Shown in pieces: positions 1 to 8,754 of a stretch of DNA of 64,000 bases. Within the stretch, counting starts at the first letter, position 1. Each line of letters opens with the position of its first letter. Source of the stretch: Actinomyces minihominis (GTDB taxonomy: Bacteria; Actinomycetota; Actinomycetes; Actinomycetales; Actinomycetaceae). The position numbers and the translations under genes are program-made. The DNA lies in assembly GCF_900187855.1 (NCBI RefSeq), contig NZ_FYEG01000007.1:1-64000 (forward strand), in the 5' to 3' direction. Below the pieces are notes generated by a model. The model was not told where the DNA came from and did not search any database. It saw nothing but the letters and a program-made list of their open reading frames with translations.

Positions 1-160
1 AACTAAACCCCACAGCAACACAAACTGTCCGACCTTCAAGTTGGCAACCACCAACTTCAACCCCGACTTTGTCGCACCATCACAAGCACAACCCGACCCG
101 CGAGCAACACCAGCTGTCCTATAAGCCCGAAATGGGAGTCAGAGTTTGCGCAGACGCGAA

Positions 161-193
161 AATGCCCCGGAATCTCAAGGATTCCGGGGCATT
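161..193 (-). terminator. Terminator of tRNA-Ser(GCT)
   Basis: A perfect 14-bp stem (161-174 with 180-193) encloses a 5-nt loop, just beyond the 3' end of the minus-strand tRNA. Read on the minus strand it is followed by a short T run, so it is an intrinsic terminator for the tRNA transcript. Confidence 0.85.
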
Positions 194-200
194 CCCAACG

Positions 201-289
201 CGGAGACGGGGGGATTTGAACCCCCGAGGGGCGTGAACCCCTACCTCCTTAGCAGGGAGGCGCACTCGACCTGGCTATGCGACGTCTCC
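201..289 (-). tRNA. tRNA-Ser(GCT)
   Basis: The reverse complement folds as a class II tRNA with a GGAGACG/CGTCTCC acceptor stem, discriminator G, anticodon stem CCTCC/GGAGG with loop CTGCTAA (anticodon GCT), a long variable arm and a T arm with loop TTCAAAT. The long variable arm and discriminator G are serine-tRNA identity features. It decodes AGC/AGU. The 3' CCA is not encoded. Confidence 0.95.
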
Positions 290-375
290 AGGCGCTCCTA
301 TGATACTTCGTAGATTGAAGTGGGACCAATCAACGGTGAAATCGCTATGTAGGTCACAAAACTTTAGGGAGAATC

Positions 376-1383
376 TTGGGGAAAACATCCGGATTGGTCG
401 GCGCCCTACGCTGGGTCGGAGCGGTTCTATTCGCGCTTCTGACCGCAGTGTCCGTGCCTGCCCTGCTGGTCACCAACTGGATGAAAAACGAGATCCTCGA
501 TACGGAGGCTTTTGTCGCAACCCTTGAACCGCTGGCATACAGCCCCCAGTTTCAAGACTTCATTGCAGACAGCGCAGCCACAGCGGTAACCGACGCACTC
601 AGTGACAGCACTGCATTCACCACCCTGGAAGGCATCGCCGGGGGTGCCGCGGGCCTTCTGGACCAGCTCCCACTCGGCTCCAATGCAACCGACACGCTGG
701 ATCAGATGGTTGCCGACCTCACCGACTCCGTTGCAGGCATCGTCGCAGATGCCACCATGCAGTTCCTCCAATCCGACTCATTCCCCCCACTCTGGTCAGC
801 GGGCATGGCCGAGGTTCACGGGCAGCTAATCGGCACCCTGGCAGGGACGAGGGAAGCACCTCTCGGCCCCGAGGGCGGAGCTCTGCTCACCATCCAGGTT
901 GCTCCGCTCACGGAGGTACTCAAGCAAACCCTGACGGAAGAGGGACAGTGGTGGGCTCAGTACATTCCGCAGCTCAACTTAGAGATCCCGATCGCCGAGC
1001 TTTACAACTTGCCGGTACTGCAGAAGCTGTACTCACTCTCGAGTGGAGCGAGCGGTGTCTTACTCGCCCTGGCTATCGTCTGCGCTCTTCTGGCTGTGCT
1101 TCTTGCACCCGGCCGACTGCTGATGGCTGGGATTACGGCCCTACTTACGTTCGGGACCACGTTCCTGCTTGCAGGCGCGGTCCCTGGGTTTGGCACGCAA
1201 CATCTGGCCGTCCTCAGTGATGCCGACGCCCAGTCGGTATCCACACAGGTGTGGTCAATGCTTTCCGGTCCTCTGACAGGTTCCTTACACACGGCCTCTG
1301 GCATTGCGATTGGCGTGGCGGTCCTCATGCTCGCCATCGCCCTCATCACCTACTTTTTCGGGGGCCGAGGACGGACCGCGTAA
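376..1383 (+). CDS. Membrane protein of unknown function
   Basis: A 335-residue protein that I do not recognise as a named family. It has an N-terminal hydrophobic segment (about residues 10-32), a long extracytoplasmic-looking stretch rich in Ala, Thr and Asp (about 35-220), and three closely spaced C-terminal hydrophobic segments (about 225-245, 250-270 and 305-328) ending in a basic tail. This suggests an envelope protein with a large outside domain between membrane anchors. The chosen start is TTG at 376, preceded by AGGGAGAA; no ATG gives a complete first membrane segment. It stands alone, transcribed away from the tRNA. Confidence 0.75.
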   Translation: MGKTSGLVGALRWVGAVLFALLTAVSVPALLVTNWMKNEILDTEAFVATLEPLAYSPQFQDFIADSAATAVTDALSDSTAFTTLEGIAGGAAGLLDQLPLGSNATDTLDQMVADLTDSVAGIVADATMQFLQSDSFPPLWSAGMAEVHGQLIGTLAGTREAPLGPEGGALLTIQVAPLTEVLKQTLTEEGQWWAQYIPQLNLEIPIAELYNLPVLQKLYSLSSGASGVLLALAIVCALLAVLLAPGRLLMAGITALLTFGTTFLLAGAVPGFGTQHLAVLSDADAQSVSTQVWSMLSGPLTGSLHTASGIAIGVAVLMLAIALITYFFGGRGRTA

Positions 1384-1677
1384 ATGCCGAGGGTGATCCA
1401 TCCTCAAAATCAAACAGACTCACCGTTATGAAAGTTGCCCATCAACAATGGGCGCACTTCTTCGGGTGCCTATCGAAGCATGGGCTCATCCCAAACCCCG
1501 GACAAAGGGCCTAAGGGTTCGAATCCCTTACTCTCGATTTTTGAAGGCCATTTGAGGGTCGGACTGTTTTCTGGACGGTTCCGTCCCTAACGAATTACGG
1601 CACTCGACGACTGCCACCCCGTAGGTTCGGCAAAGAAACAAGAATCTCCCAAAGCATGCTTCCGGCGATACCTGAGG
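1384..1677. other. Gene-free stretch with tRNA remnant
   Basis: No convincing gene is seen. It contains a small hairpin (GCCCAT/ATGGGC near 1438-1454) that could terminate the preceding membrane-protein gene, and the 23-nt tRNA-Ser fragment listed separately. Confidence 0.5.
1513..1535 (+). repeat. 23-nt copy of tRNA-Ser(TGA) 3' end
   Basis: These 23 bases are identical to the T arm plus acceptor 3' strand of the tRNA-Ser(TGA) gene at 3430-3516, but in the opposite orientation; flanking sequence is unrelated. Such 3'-end copies are typically left by integrases that use tRNA genes as attachment sites. No integrase gene is present, and the inverted orientation means it is not a simple attL/attR pair, so an old or rearranged integration scar is inferred. 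Confidence 0.7.
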
Positions 1678-2004
1678 TCAATCCGGCACGGCAACATCCA
1701 AATCAGGAGTTGAAACCTCCCCCTGCCCATCGCTCGGGGCTTGTGTCTCCCCGTCACATTCATGGCCGAGGAGTCCTTCCACGCCGATTCCGAGGGCATT
1801 TGCCAATCCAAAGAGAGTTTTCATTCGCGGATTTGAGATCGGACCGCCCTCACGAGACGACCCACGACCAGCTTCGATTAGCTGTACTTGGTTCTTGGTG
1901 ATCCCTGACTGATGGCCTAGCCGTGCTTGACTCAAATGAGCCTCTTTACGCAGCTCGGGCAGATGTTTGCCGAAACTGCGTGCGGCATCGGCGTCCCAAT
2001 CCAT
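1678..2004 (-). CDS. XRE-family HTH transcriptional regulator
   Basis: A 108-residue protein with a Cro/C1-type helix-turn-helix at about residues 11-75. The residues SQARLGHQSGITKNQVQLIE fit helices 2-3, and FGLANALGIGVEGLLG is the usual end of the HTH_3 domain. The remaining 30 residues are acidic, Pro/Gly-rich and look disordered. It would act as a DNA-binding regulator, with target unknown. It is divergent from the lipoprotein gene at 2113, so the AT-rich 2005-2112 gap (with a TATATA stretch near 2042) could hold a shared promoter and operator. Small lone XRE regulators are common in mobile islands, which fits the nearby tRNA remnant. Confidence 0.8.
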   Translation of the reverse strand: MDWDADAARSFGKHLPELRKEAHLSQARLGHQSGITKNQVQLIEAGRGSSREGGPISNPRMKTLFGLANALGIGVEGLLGHECDGETQAPSDGQGEVSTPDLDVAVPD

Positions 2005-2112
2005 ATCTCAAGAGTGTCCAAAACGTAATGAAAAAACGACCATATATAACGAGGTTTTCTTCTACTGTGGAAGGAACTCCACTACGCACTTACGAGAAGA
2101 CACGGGATCAAA

Positions 2113-2625
2113 ATGAAGCGTCATTTTCTTTCAATCATTGCCATTGCAGGTCTCGCCTTAGGGCTCGCCTCCTGCTCAAGCGAGAACACCCCTCCACCCG
2201 AAACTACAGAGACCACGACTGTCACAGAGACGACGTCACCCACCGAAGAGGTCGTTGAAGAAGAAGTGGTCGAAGAGCAGCCTGCGACAGAACCAGCCAA
2301 CAATGAAGAGGCCTGCCTTGCCGCTCTCGGAGCACTTTCTGATGCTTCCATGGAGATTCTGAGCAGCCTTTCAGACGAAACTGATTACGACCAGGCTCAG
2401 TATGAGTCCCTCAAGCTGTACGGGGAAGCCCTCGCTGCAGCAGGTGAGAAAATTTCCGACTCAGAGGTAAAGAACGCAGTCGTCACCCTTGGGAATGCCT
2501 ACAAGGTTGCCATGGAGTCTGCCGAGAAGATCGCCAACGATGACATTAGCGCTTTGGCTGAGTACTACGAGGCTATGACCGACATCAGTGATGCCACAAC
2601 CGCGCTAGAAGCAATCTGCGAGTAG
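2113..2625 (+). CDS. Putative secreted lipoprotein
   Basis: A 170-residue protein with a lipoprotein signal: basic MKRH, hydrophobic core, and lipobox LASC with Cys21. A low-complexity linker of Thr, Glu, Pro and Val follows (about residues 25-62), typical of wall-spanning spacers. The C-terminal domain (about 63-170) is predicted helical and acidic, with single cysteines near its two ends that could pair. I do not recognise the family. Its stop is immediately followed by the next membrane-protein gene, so the two are probably co-transcribed and may form an envelope unit. Confidence 0.75.
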   Translation: MKRHFLSIIAIAGLALGLASCSSENTPPPETTETTTVTETTSPTEEVVEEEVVEEQPATEPANNEEACLAALGALSDASMEILSSLSDETDYDQAQYESLKLYGEALAAAGEKISDSEVKNAVVTLGNAYKVAMESAEKIANDDISALAEYYEAMTDISDATTALEAICE

Positions 2626-2666
2626 TGGTCTCCACCAACCTCACGACCAAAGACAAGGACAACTCT

Positions 2667-3149
2667 ATGAGTACTCAATCTCCAAGAACGGCGCCCATCA
2701 TGTCAATGCCCCCGGCTTCACCTGTAGTATCACAGGCCCGCAAAGGCACAGCCCTGACGCTACTTATCGCATCCATCATTGGGTTCGCCTCGTTTTTCCT
2801 GCCGTGGGTCACTTTGTCTGGACTGAGCGACAACTATTTTGCATCGTGGAGCTCTCAACAAGCAATCCTCCCTCTAAGTGCCCTAACGGCTACCGCAGTA
2901 CTCACAGTTATCTGGCTCGCTCTGCCCCGCAGATCAATGCGAGTCGCCGCCGGTGTCATCGGCCTCATTGCTGGAGCAATACTCCTCTATATTTCAGGCG
3001 GGTCGATCTTGACAATCATTGTCGGCTCTGGCCTCCTTGAAGGCGACCTGGGTGTCGGATTTGGCCTAATCATTTCGTTTGCTGTCTCAATCGTGATGGT
3101 CATCTTCGGCATCAAAGCACTGGTACTCCCACGTAAGAAGCAGCGGTAG
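2667..3149 (+). CDS. Four-helix membrane protein, unknown
   Basis: A 160-residue protein from ATG 2667, chosen because AAGGAC lies just upstream; a GTG at 2625 overlapping the previous stop is possible but lacks a ribosome site. Four hydrophobic segments follow a Ser/Pro-rich N-terminus, and the chain ends with a basic KKQR tail, indicating an integral membrane protein with a cytoplasmic C-terminus. The pattern (a FFLPWVTL-like end to helix 1) resembles small actinobacterial membrane proteins of unknown function. It follows the lipoprotein gene by 41 bases and ends before a strong terminator. Confidence 0.7.
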   Translation: MSTQSPRTAPIMSMPPASPVVSQARKGTALTLLIASIIGFASFFLPWVTLSGLSDNYFASWSSQQAILPLSALTATAVLTVIWLALPRRSMRVAAGVIGLIAGAILLYISGGSILTIIVGSGLLEGDLGVGFGLIISFAVSIVMVIFGIKALVLPRKKQR

Positions 3150-3258
3150 CGCCCGACCCAAGACGTGCCTCGAGAGAGGCTAGTAGCACGGCCGCCTGCT
3201 GCTCGTGCCTGCCTTGCAAGACTGAAAGTCGAGAGTCGGCGGTCACCTCAACAGTGTG

Positions 3259-3296
3259 AAGTGGCGGGACAAAGTTCATTCCATGTCCCGCCACTT
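3259..3296 (+). terminator. Terminator after the lipoprotein/membrane pair
   Basis: A 13-bp stem (3259-3271 with 3284-3296) carries a 12-nt loop and is followed by TTTT in the plus direction. The arms begin AA and end TT, so it could work on both strands. Confidence 0.85.
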
Positions 3297-3392
3297 TTGC
3301 CATTGGTTGGGCCCTTAGGACGCCAGCGGGCCGGGGACGACTAATGTCCCCGTAGCATGAAATAGGTAATCAGTGCTGGCGTAGCCAAGAAA

Positions 3393-3424
3393 GAAACCCT
3401 GGAACCATCTGATTCCAGGGTTTC
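3393..3424 (-). terminator. Terminator of tRNA-Ser(TGA)
   Basis: A perfect 12-bp stem (3393-3404 with 3413-3424) and 8-nt loop directly follow the 3' end of the minus-strand tRNA. On that strand the stem ends in TTTC and continues TTTCTT, an intrinsic terminator. Confidence 0.85.
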
Positions 3425-3429
3425 ACTCG

Positions 3430-3516
3430 CGGAGAGTAAGGGATTCGAACCCTTGGTGCCATTGCTGACACAATGGTTTTCAAGACCATCACCTTCGGCC
3501 ACTCGGTCAACTCTCC
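3430..3516 (-). tRNA. tRNA-Ser(TGA)
   Basis: The reverse complement gives an acceptor stem GGAGAGT/ACTCTCC with discriminator G, an anticodon loop CTTGAAA (anticodon TGA), a long class II variable arm and a T arm with loop TTCGAAT. It decodes UCA and other UCN codons. Its 3' 23 nucleotides recur inverted at 1513-1535. The CCA end is not encoded. Seryl-tRNA synthetase is encoded 2.5 kb away on the same strand. Confidence 0.95.
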
Positions 3517-3594
3517 GGCGCTTCATTCTAACGATGCCGGGGCAGAAGCAGAAACCGATCGGGTGGTTCTGCGACCCAGGCAACATTCTTAGCA

Positions 3595-4971
3595 CTAGAT
3601 GCGGTGCTGGTCTCTTCCCCAAGAAAAGAAGGGCTTCCCCGCGGACTCTGCCCGGTGACGCCTGCTTTGGGGTCGGCTGGGCGCCCCTTCGGGCTTATCA
3701 AGAAGTCCCCGTGCCAAAGCTGCACCAATCGGAGGCCAAATCGGCACCCTACCGATTAGGAAGGCCTGAATCGTGTGGTAAATATCGGGGCGAGCTGAGA
3801 TCGTCCCCCCCATCGGTTCATTGTGTTCGTTGAGCTGTCGGGCAATCACACCCGGATCCAGCATCATGTAGTCGTTGAGGTAGTCGATCCACGAGTGATA
3901 CGAGTGCTCAAAGGCCTCGATATCACCGGCGTGCCCCCCGCTGTCCAGAGTGGCCCGACGCAGGGAAACGGCCGCGCAGATACCTTCGCAGAGGACCCAC
4001 TGGAGTCGGTCTGTGAGGACCGGTTCGCCCTCAAAATCAACCGTGTAAAGGAAGCCGGGTTGGCCGTTACGGCGCCACCCATCCTTCCGTGCCCGCTCAA
4101 ACAGTTCGACGGCACCGGGGCCGAGGAAACTTGGCTCTTTGAGCCCCTCTTCCCTCAGCGCCCCGCGCAGTTGAACGCCGAGGCGCGCCAGCTCCATGCC
4201 ATGCCCAATCACGTAACCGTAGGGGTAGTGCGGCGTGTTTGGGTTGTCCCGGTTGAATTCCAGGAGCGGATTCCAGTTCTCATCGTGATGCTCTGGGACG
4301 CGCCAGTTGTGCTGACTGGCCTCACGGTAGGCAAAACTAAGCATCCGTTCGGCCCTCTGGGTCCACTCAAGGTCCTGAACCGCCTCGGACGCCGCCAGGT
4401 ATGCCTCAACGGTGTGCATCAGAGCATTCATACCCCGGTATGGCTCACAGTAGGACCAATCCCGGCTGTAACGGTCTACCACCAGGCCTGTTTTTTCGTC
4501 ATACCAGTGGCGCAGCTGTTCGTTGAGGGCGTCGTTCAACAGCTCGTGAGCCCCCGGACGGTTGGCGTTGGTTGCGGTTGCTGCCGCCAAAATCAGAAAG
4601 GACTGGGCATACTGCCACTTCTCATCGCCACCATCCCGCCAGGGCACGCCGTGTCCGTCCTCATTCGGATCGTGGTCGATGGCAGTGAACCAACCGCCAA
4701 ACTCTCGGTCACGAAAGTACGTCTGCATGCAGCGAACTCCGTGGTCGGCGTAGCGGCGACTTCCAGGAATGCCCAGGAGGACGCCCAGCGAAAACGCGAA
4801 CGTCATTCGTGCGGTGATGGCAAGGTCGATGGGACGCCCGACATCAAGCTTCCCCTCGGGAGTGAAGTATCCATATCCGGTTGGAGCCCAGGCGGCATGT
4901 CCATGAACCAAAAGGTCCTGCAGCTGCCGCGAAAGCCATCGATTATGCTCGATTGACTCCAACCAACCCAT
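3595..4971 (-). CDS. AGE-family sugar epimerase/isomerase (YihS-like)
   Basis: A 458-residue protein of the N-acylglucosamine 2-epimerase fold, an (alpha/alpha)6 barrel. The start region (GWLESIEHNRWL, then PTGYGYF and ITARMTFAFS) and the GGWFTAIDHD segment follow the aldose-ketose isomerase YihS pattern closely. Family histidines are present in HTVEAYLA, PEHHDEN and VIGHGMELARL. It probably interconverts an aldose such as mannose with its ketose in the cytoplasm; the exact substrate cannot be read. ATG 4971 was chosen over an upstream start because AAAAGGTGG precedes it and YihS-like proteins begin there. The C-terminal 40 residues are basic and extend beyond the usual family length. Confidence 0.88.
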   Translation of the reverse strand: MGWLESIEHNRWLSRQLQDLLVHGHAAWAPTGYGYFTPEGKLDVGRPIDLAITARMTFAFSLGVLLGIPGSRRYADHGVRCMQTYFRDREFGGWFTAIDHDPNEDGHGVPWRDGGDEKWQYAQSFLILAAATATNANRPGAHELLNDALNEQLRHWYDEKTGLVVDRYSRDWSYCEPYRGMNALMHTVEAYLAASEAVQDLEWTQRAERMLSFAYREASQHNWRVPEHHDENWNPLLEFNRDNPNTPHYPYGYVIGHGMELARLGVQLRGALREEGLKEPSFLGPGAVELFERARKDGWRRNGQPGFLYTVDFEGEPVLTDRLQWVLCEGICAAVSLRRATLDSGGHAGDIEAFEHSYHSWIDYLNDYMMLDPGVIARQLNEHNEPMGGTISARPDIYHTIQAFLIGRVPIWPPIGAALARGLLDKPEGAPSRPQSRRHRAESAGKPFFSWGRDQHRI

Positions 4972-5062
4972 GTTTTCCACCTTTTTGGGGAGATAGTAGA
5001 GAGCAACGCCGCTCGGGGTTACCGGACCAATCGTACTAGCCAACCAGGTGGTTTTCTAAGAC

Positions 5063-5986
5063 TTAGTACCTCTCGAGGAGGGCGTCCAGGACCGCAGCGG
5101 CCCCGTCGTGGTCCACGGCTCCGGTCGTGGTCTTTGCCGCCGCCACCACCTCGGGGGCTGCCCCGCCCATGGCGACCCCGTGCGCAGCCCAGTTCAGCAT
5201 GGCGATGTCATTACTGCCATCCCCAATGGCGATGGTCCCGCGCGGGTGGATGCCAAGAAGCTCGGCTAGGCCCTTTAGGCTCTGAGCCTTGGTGGTGCCA
5301 AGCGCGGTAACATCGGCCCAGGCCGTCCAGCCGATAGCGCACTCAAACTCAGAGAGATCCGCGGCGGCAATCGCCTCCGCAAATTCTTCCCGACTCATCC
5401 ACGGGGCGCGAATTACCATGCGAACCGCCGGATCCACCAGCAGCTGCTCCAGATCACGAAGATCCTGGATCGATGCCAGTTCACCCGGTGGAAACTCAAG
5501 GTTCACATTCATGCGTTCGTTGCCGCAGTCCATAGCCAGGTGGGTGCCCGGAATGACTGCGAGGATGGCCTCGACTGCCGCGCGCGGGTCAAAGTAGACC
5601 TCACCCACCTTGTCGTAGGTGAGCTGCCCATTGTGCTGACGAGACCAGCGAATCGTCTGGGCCCCGTTTGAGGACACCGAGTACCCCTCATTCAGCTCCA
5701 GCTCTTCAAACACCGGACGGGTGGCAGGAATGCCGCGACCGGTAGCGATCACCAGGTTCATACCGGCGTCAATGGCTGAGCCGACGGTGCGTCGCACATT
5801 CGGTGAAGCACCCTCGGCGGTCAGTAGCGTTCCGTCAACGTCGAGGGCGACGAGAAGCTGCGAGGGATCCTGCGGCAGGTCCCCTGGAAGAGCGAGTCGA
5901 GCATTCTCCACCTGCTCTCCATAGGGCAGCCCGGGCCCCTGGTGGGGCGGGGGCGTAATCAGCTGCAGTGTCAAAGAATCAGCCAA
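5063..5986 (-). CDS. HAD-superfamily Cof-type phosphatase
   Basis: A 307-residue cytoplasmic HAD hydrolase. Motif I is DVDGTLL (about residues 49-55, nucleophile Asp), motif II lies in NLVIATGR, and motif III/IV are represented by the Lys of TTKAQSL and by [13 protein letters not shown]. The cap inserted between motifs II and III is the C2 type found in Cof-like sugar-phosphate and flavin phosphatases. The first 45 residues are an extra Pro-rich leader. The TTG start at 5986 overlaps the serS stop by 8 bases, so it is translationally coupled to serS. A HAD gene beside serS is a recurrent actinobacterial arrangement. Confidence 0.88.
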   Translation of the reverse strand: MADSLTLQLITPPPHQGPGLPYGEQVENARLALPGDLPQDPSQLLVALDVDGTLLTAEGASPNVRRTVGSAIDAGMNLVIATGRGIPATRPVFEELELNEGYSVSSNGAQTIRWSRQHNGQLTYDKVGEVYFDPRAAVEAILAVIPGTHLAMDCGNERMNVNLEFPPGELASIQDLRDLEQLLVDPAVRMVIRAPWMSREEFAEAIAAADLSEFECAIGWTAWADVTALGTTKAQSLKGLAELLGIHPRGTIAIGDGSNDIAMLNWAAHGVAMGGAAPEVVAAAKTTTGAVDHDGAAAVLDALLERY

Positions 5987-7256
5987 CCTTAGGGGTCATG
6001 ACTTCGAGACCGCCGAGGTAGGGGCGCAGGGCTGCAGGGATATTAACCGAACCGTCCTCGTTCTGGTGGTTCTCTAGCATTGCCACCAGCCAGCGGGTTG
6101 TCGCAAGGGTTCCGTTCAGGGTGGCTACCGCTCCGATTCCCTCTTCGGTGCGCTGACGCACCGAGAGGCGGCGGGCCTGGAACGTGGTGCAGTTCGAGGT
6201 CGAGGTGACCTCCATCCAGCGCTCCTGGGTGGGCAGCCACGCCTCGCAGTCAAACTTGCGAGCGGCTGAAGCGCCAAGGTCGCCAGCCGCGGTGTCGATA
6301 ACCCGGTAGGGCAGTTCGACCTTACGCAGCATTTCCTCTTCCATGGCGAGGAGACGCTGGTGTTCCTCTACCGCGTCCTCCGGCTTGGCGTAGGAGAACA
6401 TCTCAACCTTGTTGAACTGGTGCACGCGGATGATACCGCGGGTGTCGCGTCCCGCAGCTCCGGCCTCACGGCGGTAGCAGGTGGACCAGCCCGCGTAGCG
6501 CAGGGGTCCGTTGGTGAGATCCAGAATCTCGCCCTCGTGATAGCCCGCAAGCGCCACTTCAGAGGTGCCAACCAGGTAGAGGTCATCGGCGGGAAGGTAG
6601 TAGATCTCATCCGAGTGTTCCCCGAGGAAACCGGTGCCCCGCATGATCTCAGGCTTCACCAGGGTGGGGGTGATCTGCAGGTCAAAACCCGCGGCTGTCG
6701 CCTGGTCAACCGCCATGGTCAACAGTGCCAGTTCAAGGCGCGCGCCGATCCCGCTGAGATAGTAGAAACGACTGCCAGAGACCTTGGCGCCTCGTTTGAC
6801 GTCAATGGCCCTGAGCCCCTCACCAAGTTCGAGGTGGTCCTTCGGGGCGAAACCCTCAGCGGCAAAGTCGCGAGGCTTCGGCCCCTCATGACGCAGAACC
6901 TTGAAGTCATCAGCGCCACCTGCCGGCACGCCGTCCTCGACAACATTGGAGATCTTCATGTTGTAGTCGTTGAAGCGAGCTTCGGCAGCATCGGCGAAAT
7001 CCTTGGCTGCCGCCACCTGAACCGAAAGTTCCCTGGCTGCATCAAGGGCGTGCTGACGGTCTTCCGGCTTGGCCTTACCGATGTTTCGAGAGACTGTCTT
7101 CTGTTCGGCGCGCAGGCTCTCATACTCTTGAAGCGCACTTCTGCGCTCTTCATCAGCAGCAAGAAGGGAGTCGACAAGACTCACGTCCTCACCCCTGGCC
7201 TCCTGTGACCGGCGAACCGTATCTGGATCCTCACGAAGCAACCGCATATCAATCAT
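5979..7256 (-). CDS. serS: Seryl-tRNA synthetase
   Basis: A 425-residue class II aminoacyl-tRNA synthetase that charges tRNA-Ser with serine. The N-terminal ~110 residues form the antiparallel coiled-coil arm that recognises the long variable arm ([17 protein letters not shown] start, heptad-rich region to residue 100). Motif 2 is [20 protein letters not shown] and motif 3 lies in [18 protein letters not shown], both close to the family consensus. Length is normal for bacterial SerRS. It is transcribed with the HAD gene that follows and sits near two tRNA-Ser genes that supply its substrates. Confidence 0.97.
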   Translation of the reverse strand: MIDMRLLREDPDTVRRSQEARGEDVSLVDSLLAADEERRSALQEYESLRAEQKTVSRNIGKAKPEDRQHALDAARELSVQVAAAKDFADAAEARFNDYNMKISNVVEDGVPAGGADDFKVLRHEGPKPRDFAAEGFAPKDHLELGEGLRAIDVKRGAKVSGSRFYYLSGIGARLELALLTMAVDQATAAGFDLQITPTLVKPEIMRGTGFLGEHSDEIYYLPADDLYLVGTSEVALAGYHEGEILDLTNGPLRYAGWSTCYRREAGAAGRDTRGIIRVHQFNKVEMFSYAKPEDAVEEHQRLLAMEEEMLRKVELPYRVIDTAAGDLGASAARKFDCEAWLPTQERWMEVTSTSNCTTFQARRLSVRQRTEEGIGAVATLNGTLATTRWLVAMLENHQNEDGSVNIPAALRPYLGGLEVMTPKVG

Positions 7257-7396
7257 GAGCCCATTCTACCGCCGCCGCCGCCCCGGCCTCGGACTCGTGG
7301 GCAAGCGAACACATCCGCCTGGCTAAAACGTCTCAACTGGGTACCGAGAACGCTACTCCCCGGCCCGCCGGGGGTGATCGGACTAGTCTTGGGGGC

Positions 7397-8752
7397 ATGT
7401 TTTCAAGTGAGTGGTTGTGGGCCTGGCTGATACTCGGTGGGATTCTGATCGTCGCGCTAACTGCGATCATGACCATCGTGGTAGTTCGACACCGGCGTCG
7501 TCCCGCCGCTGCCACTTCTGCCAACCCGGAAGAGTTGGATAAGAAGGCAGCCGGGGGAGGGGTGTGGATCGTCGTCAACCCCGTGAAGCCAACCAACTAC
7601 GAACGGTTTAAGGCAGAGATTGAGGAAGAGGTACTGAGGGCGACTGGTCGTCCCCCATTTTGGATCGAGACCACGGTTGAGGATCCCGGAACCGGCCAGG
7701 CCATCGAAGCCCTGCGGCACAAGCCATCCCTGGTGGTCGCAGCCGGAGGGGACGGAACCGTTCGTGCGGTCGCCGCCGGAATGGCTTTCTCGGGGGTGCC
7801 CATGGCGCTGCTCCCAATGGGGACGGGCAACCTGATGGCTCGGAACCTCGGTATCCCCCTCACCCACATTCCTGCTATCCGGCTTGCTCTCACCCCCATC
7901 AGTCGGCGGGTCGACCTCGCTTGGCTAAGTGTGGACCGAGTTGAGGAGGAGTCGGCGTTTCCCGCTGAAGGACACCTGCTGGTAGAGGCCGGTGCCAAGC
8001 AGGTGCGCACCCTTCCCGAGTGGGTTCGTGAGCCGGAAGAAAACGAGTACGCCTACCTGGTCATTGCGGGCGTCGGATTCGACGGTCAAACCATGGCCAA
8101 CACGACCTCGGAGATGAAGAAGAAGGTGGGCTGGTCAGCCTACGTCTTGACCTCTTTCAAGGCCCTGCGAATTGAGCGCATGAAGGCCACCGTCACCGTC
8201 TATCGCACCGAGGGCGACCGAAAGTTCATCGGGGCGAAGTCAGGCCGCGGCCTCCGTGTTCCCAGCAAGGTCCAGGAGGCTGTTCGTGCCACAGGCGTCC
8301 TCGGGGTCCAGTCCGGTGCCTCCCCGGACACCTGTTCCACTGAGAACTGGGACATGACACCCATTCGCGCCCGCACGGTGCTGTTCGCCAACTGTGGTGA
8401 GCTGCCGTTTGCGCAGCTGGCCCCCGCGGCACTGATTGATGACGGCCAGTTGGATGTCATAGCCATCGACACCCAGGGTGGTTTGCTCGGCTGGTTCTAC
8501 CTTTCGGTCAAGGTGTTCGGGAACCAGGCCGGGCTCCACCCCATTAACGTCAAGAATGATCTGGCTACCCTGCAGTTCCGCCAGACGCCGACCGCACGGG
8601 TTGATATATCCAAGGCCTACCCGGTCCAGGTTGACGGTGATCCCATCGGCACCGCCCGCACCGTGATTAGTCGTGTTGACCAGGGGGCGCTGCTGATCCG
8701 AGTTCCCTCCGGGTCGCCCGCGGCCATCCCCGACTGGGACCGCCGCATCTAG
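7397..8752 (+). CDS. Diacylglycerol kinase-family lipid kinase
   Basis: A 451-residue membrane-anchored lipid kinase. One N-terminal helix (about residues 8-30) and a basic RHRRR stop-transfer precede the DAGK catalytic domain. Nucleotide-binding GGDGT lies at 117-121, followed by LPMGTGNLMARNLGIP, both diagnostic. The C-terminal half is the beta-sandwich domain, with VQVDGDPIG near the end. It likely phosphorylates diacylglycerol or a related lipid at the inner membrane face. A segment of about 70 residues in the middle (around 265-320) is longer than in DgkB-like enzymes. It is divergent from serS and converges on pheA with a 2-base gap. Confidence 0.9.
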   Translation: MFSSEWLWAWLILGGILIVALTAIMTIVVVRHRRRPAAATSANPEELDKKAAGGGVWIVVNPVKPTNYERFKAEIEEEVLRATGRPPFWIETTVEDPGTGQAIEALRHKPSLVVAAGGDGTVRAVAAGMAFSGVPMALLPMGTGNLMARNLGIPLTHIPAIRLALTPISRRVDLAWLSVDRVEEESAFPAEGHLLVEAGAKQVRTLPEWVREPEENEYAYLVIAGVGFDGQTMANTTSEMKKKVGWSAYVLTSFKALRIERMKATVTVYRTEGDRKFIGAKSGRGLRVPSKVQEAVRATGVLGVQSGASPDTCSTENWDMTPIRARTVLFANCGELPFAQLAPAALIDDGQLDVIAIDTQGGLLGWFYLSVKVFGNQAGLHPINVKNDLATLQFRQTPTARVDISKAYPVQVDGDPIGTARTVISRVDQGALLIRVPSGSPAAIPDWDRRI

Positions 8753-8754
8753 GT

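Noticed and set aside
3823-4956. 377-codon plus-strand frame
   Set aside because: It lies antisense to the AGE epimerase, whose sequence matches its family throughout; the frame is a by-product of G/C-rich codons.
7357-7372. CCCCGG/CCGGGG hairpin between serS and the lipid kinase
   Set aside because: Only six base pairs, no T run, and the genes diverge here, so no terminator is expected.
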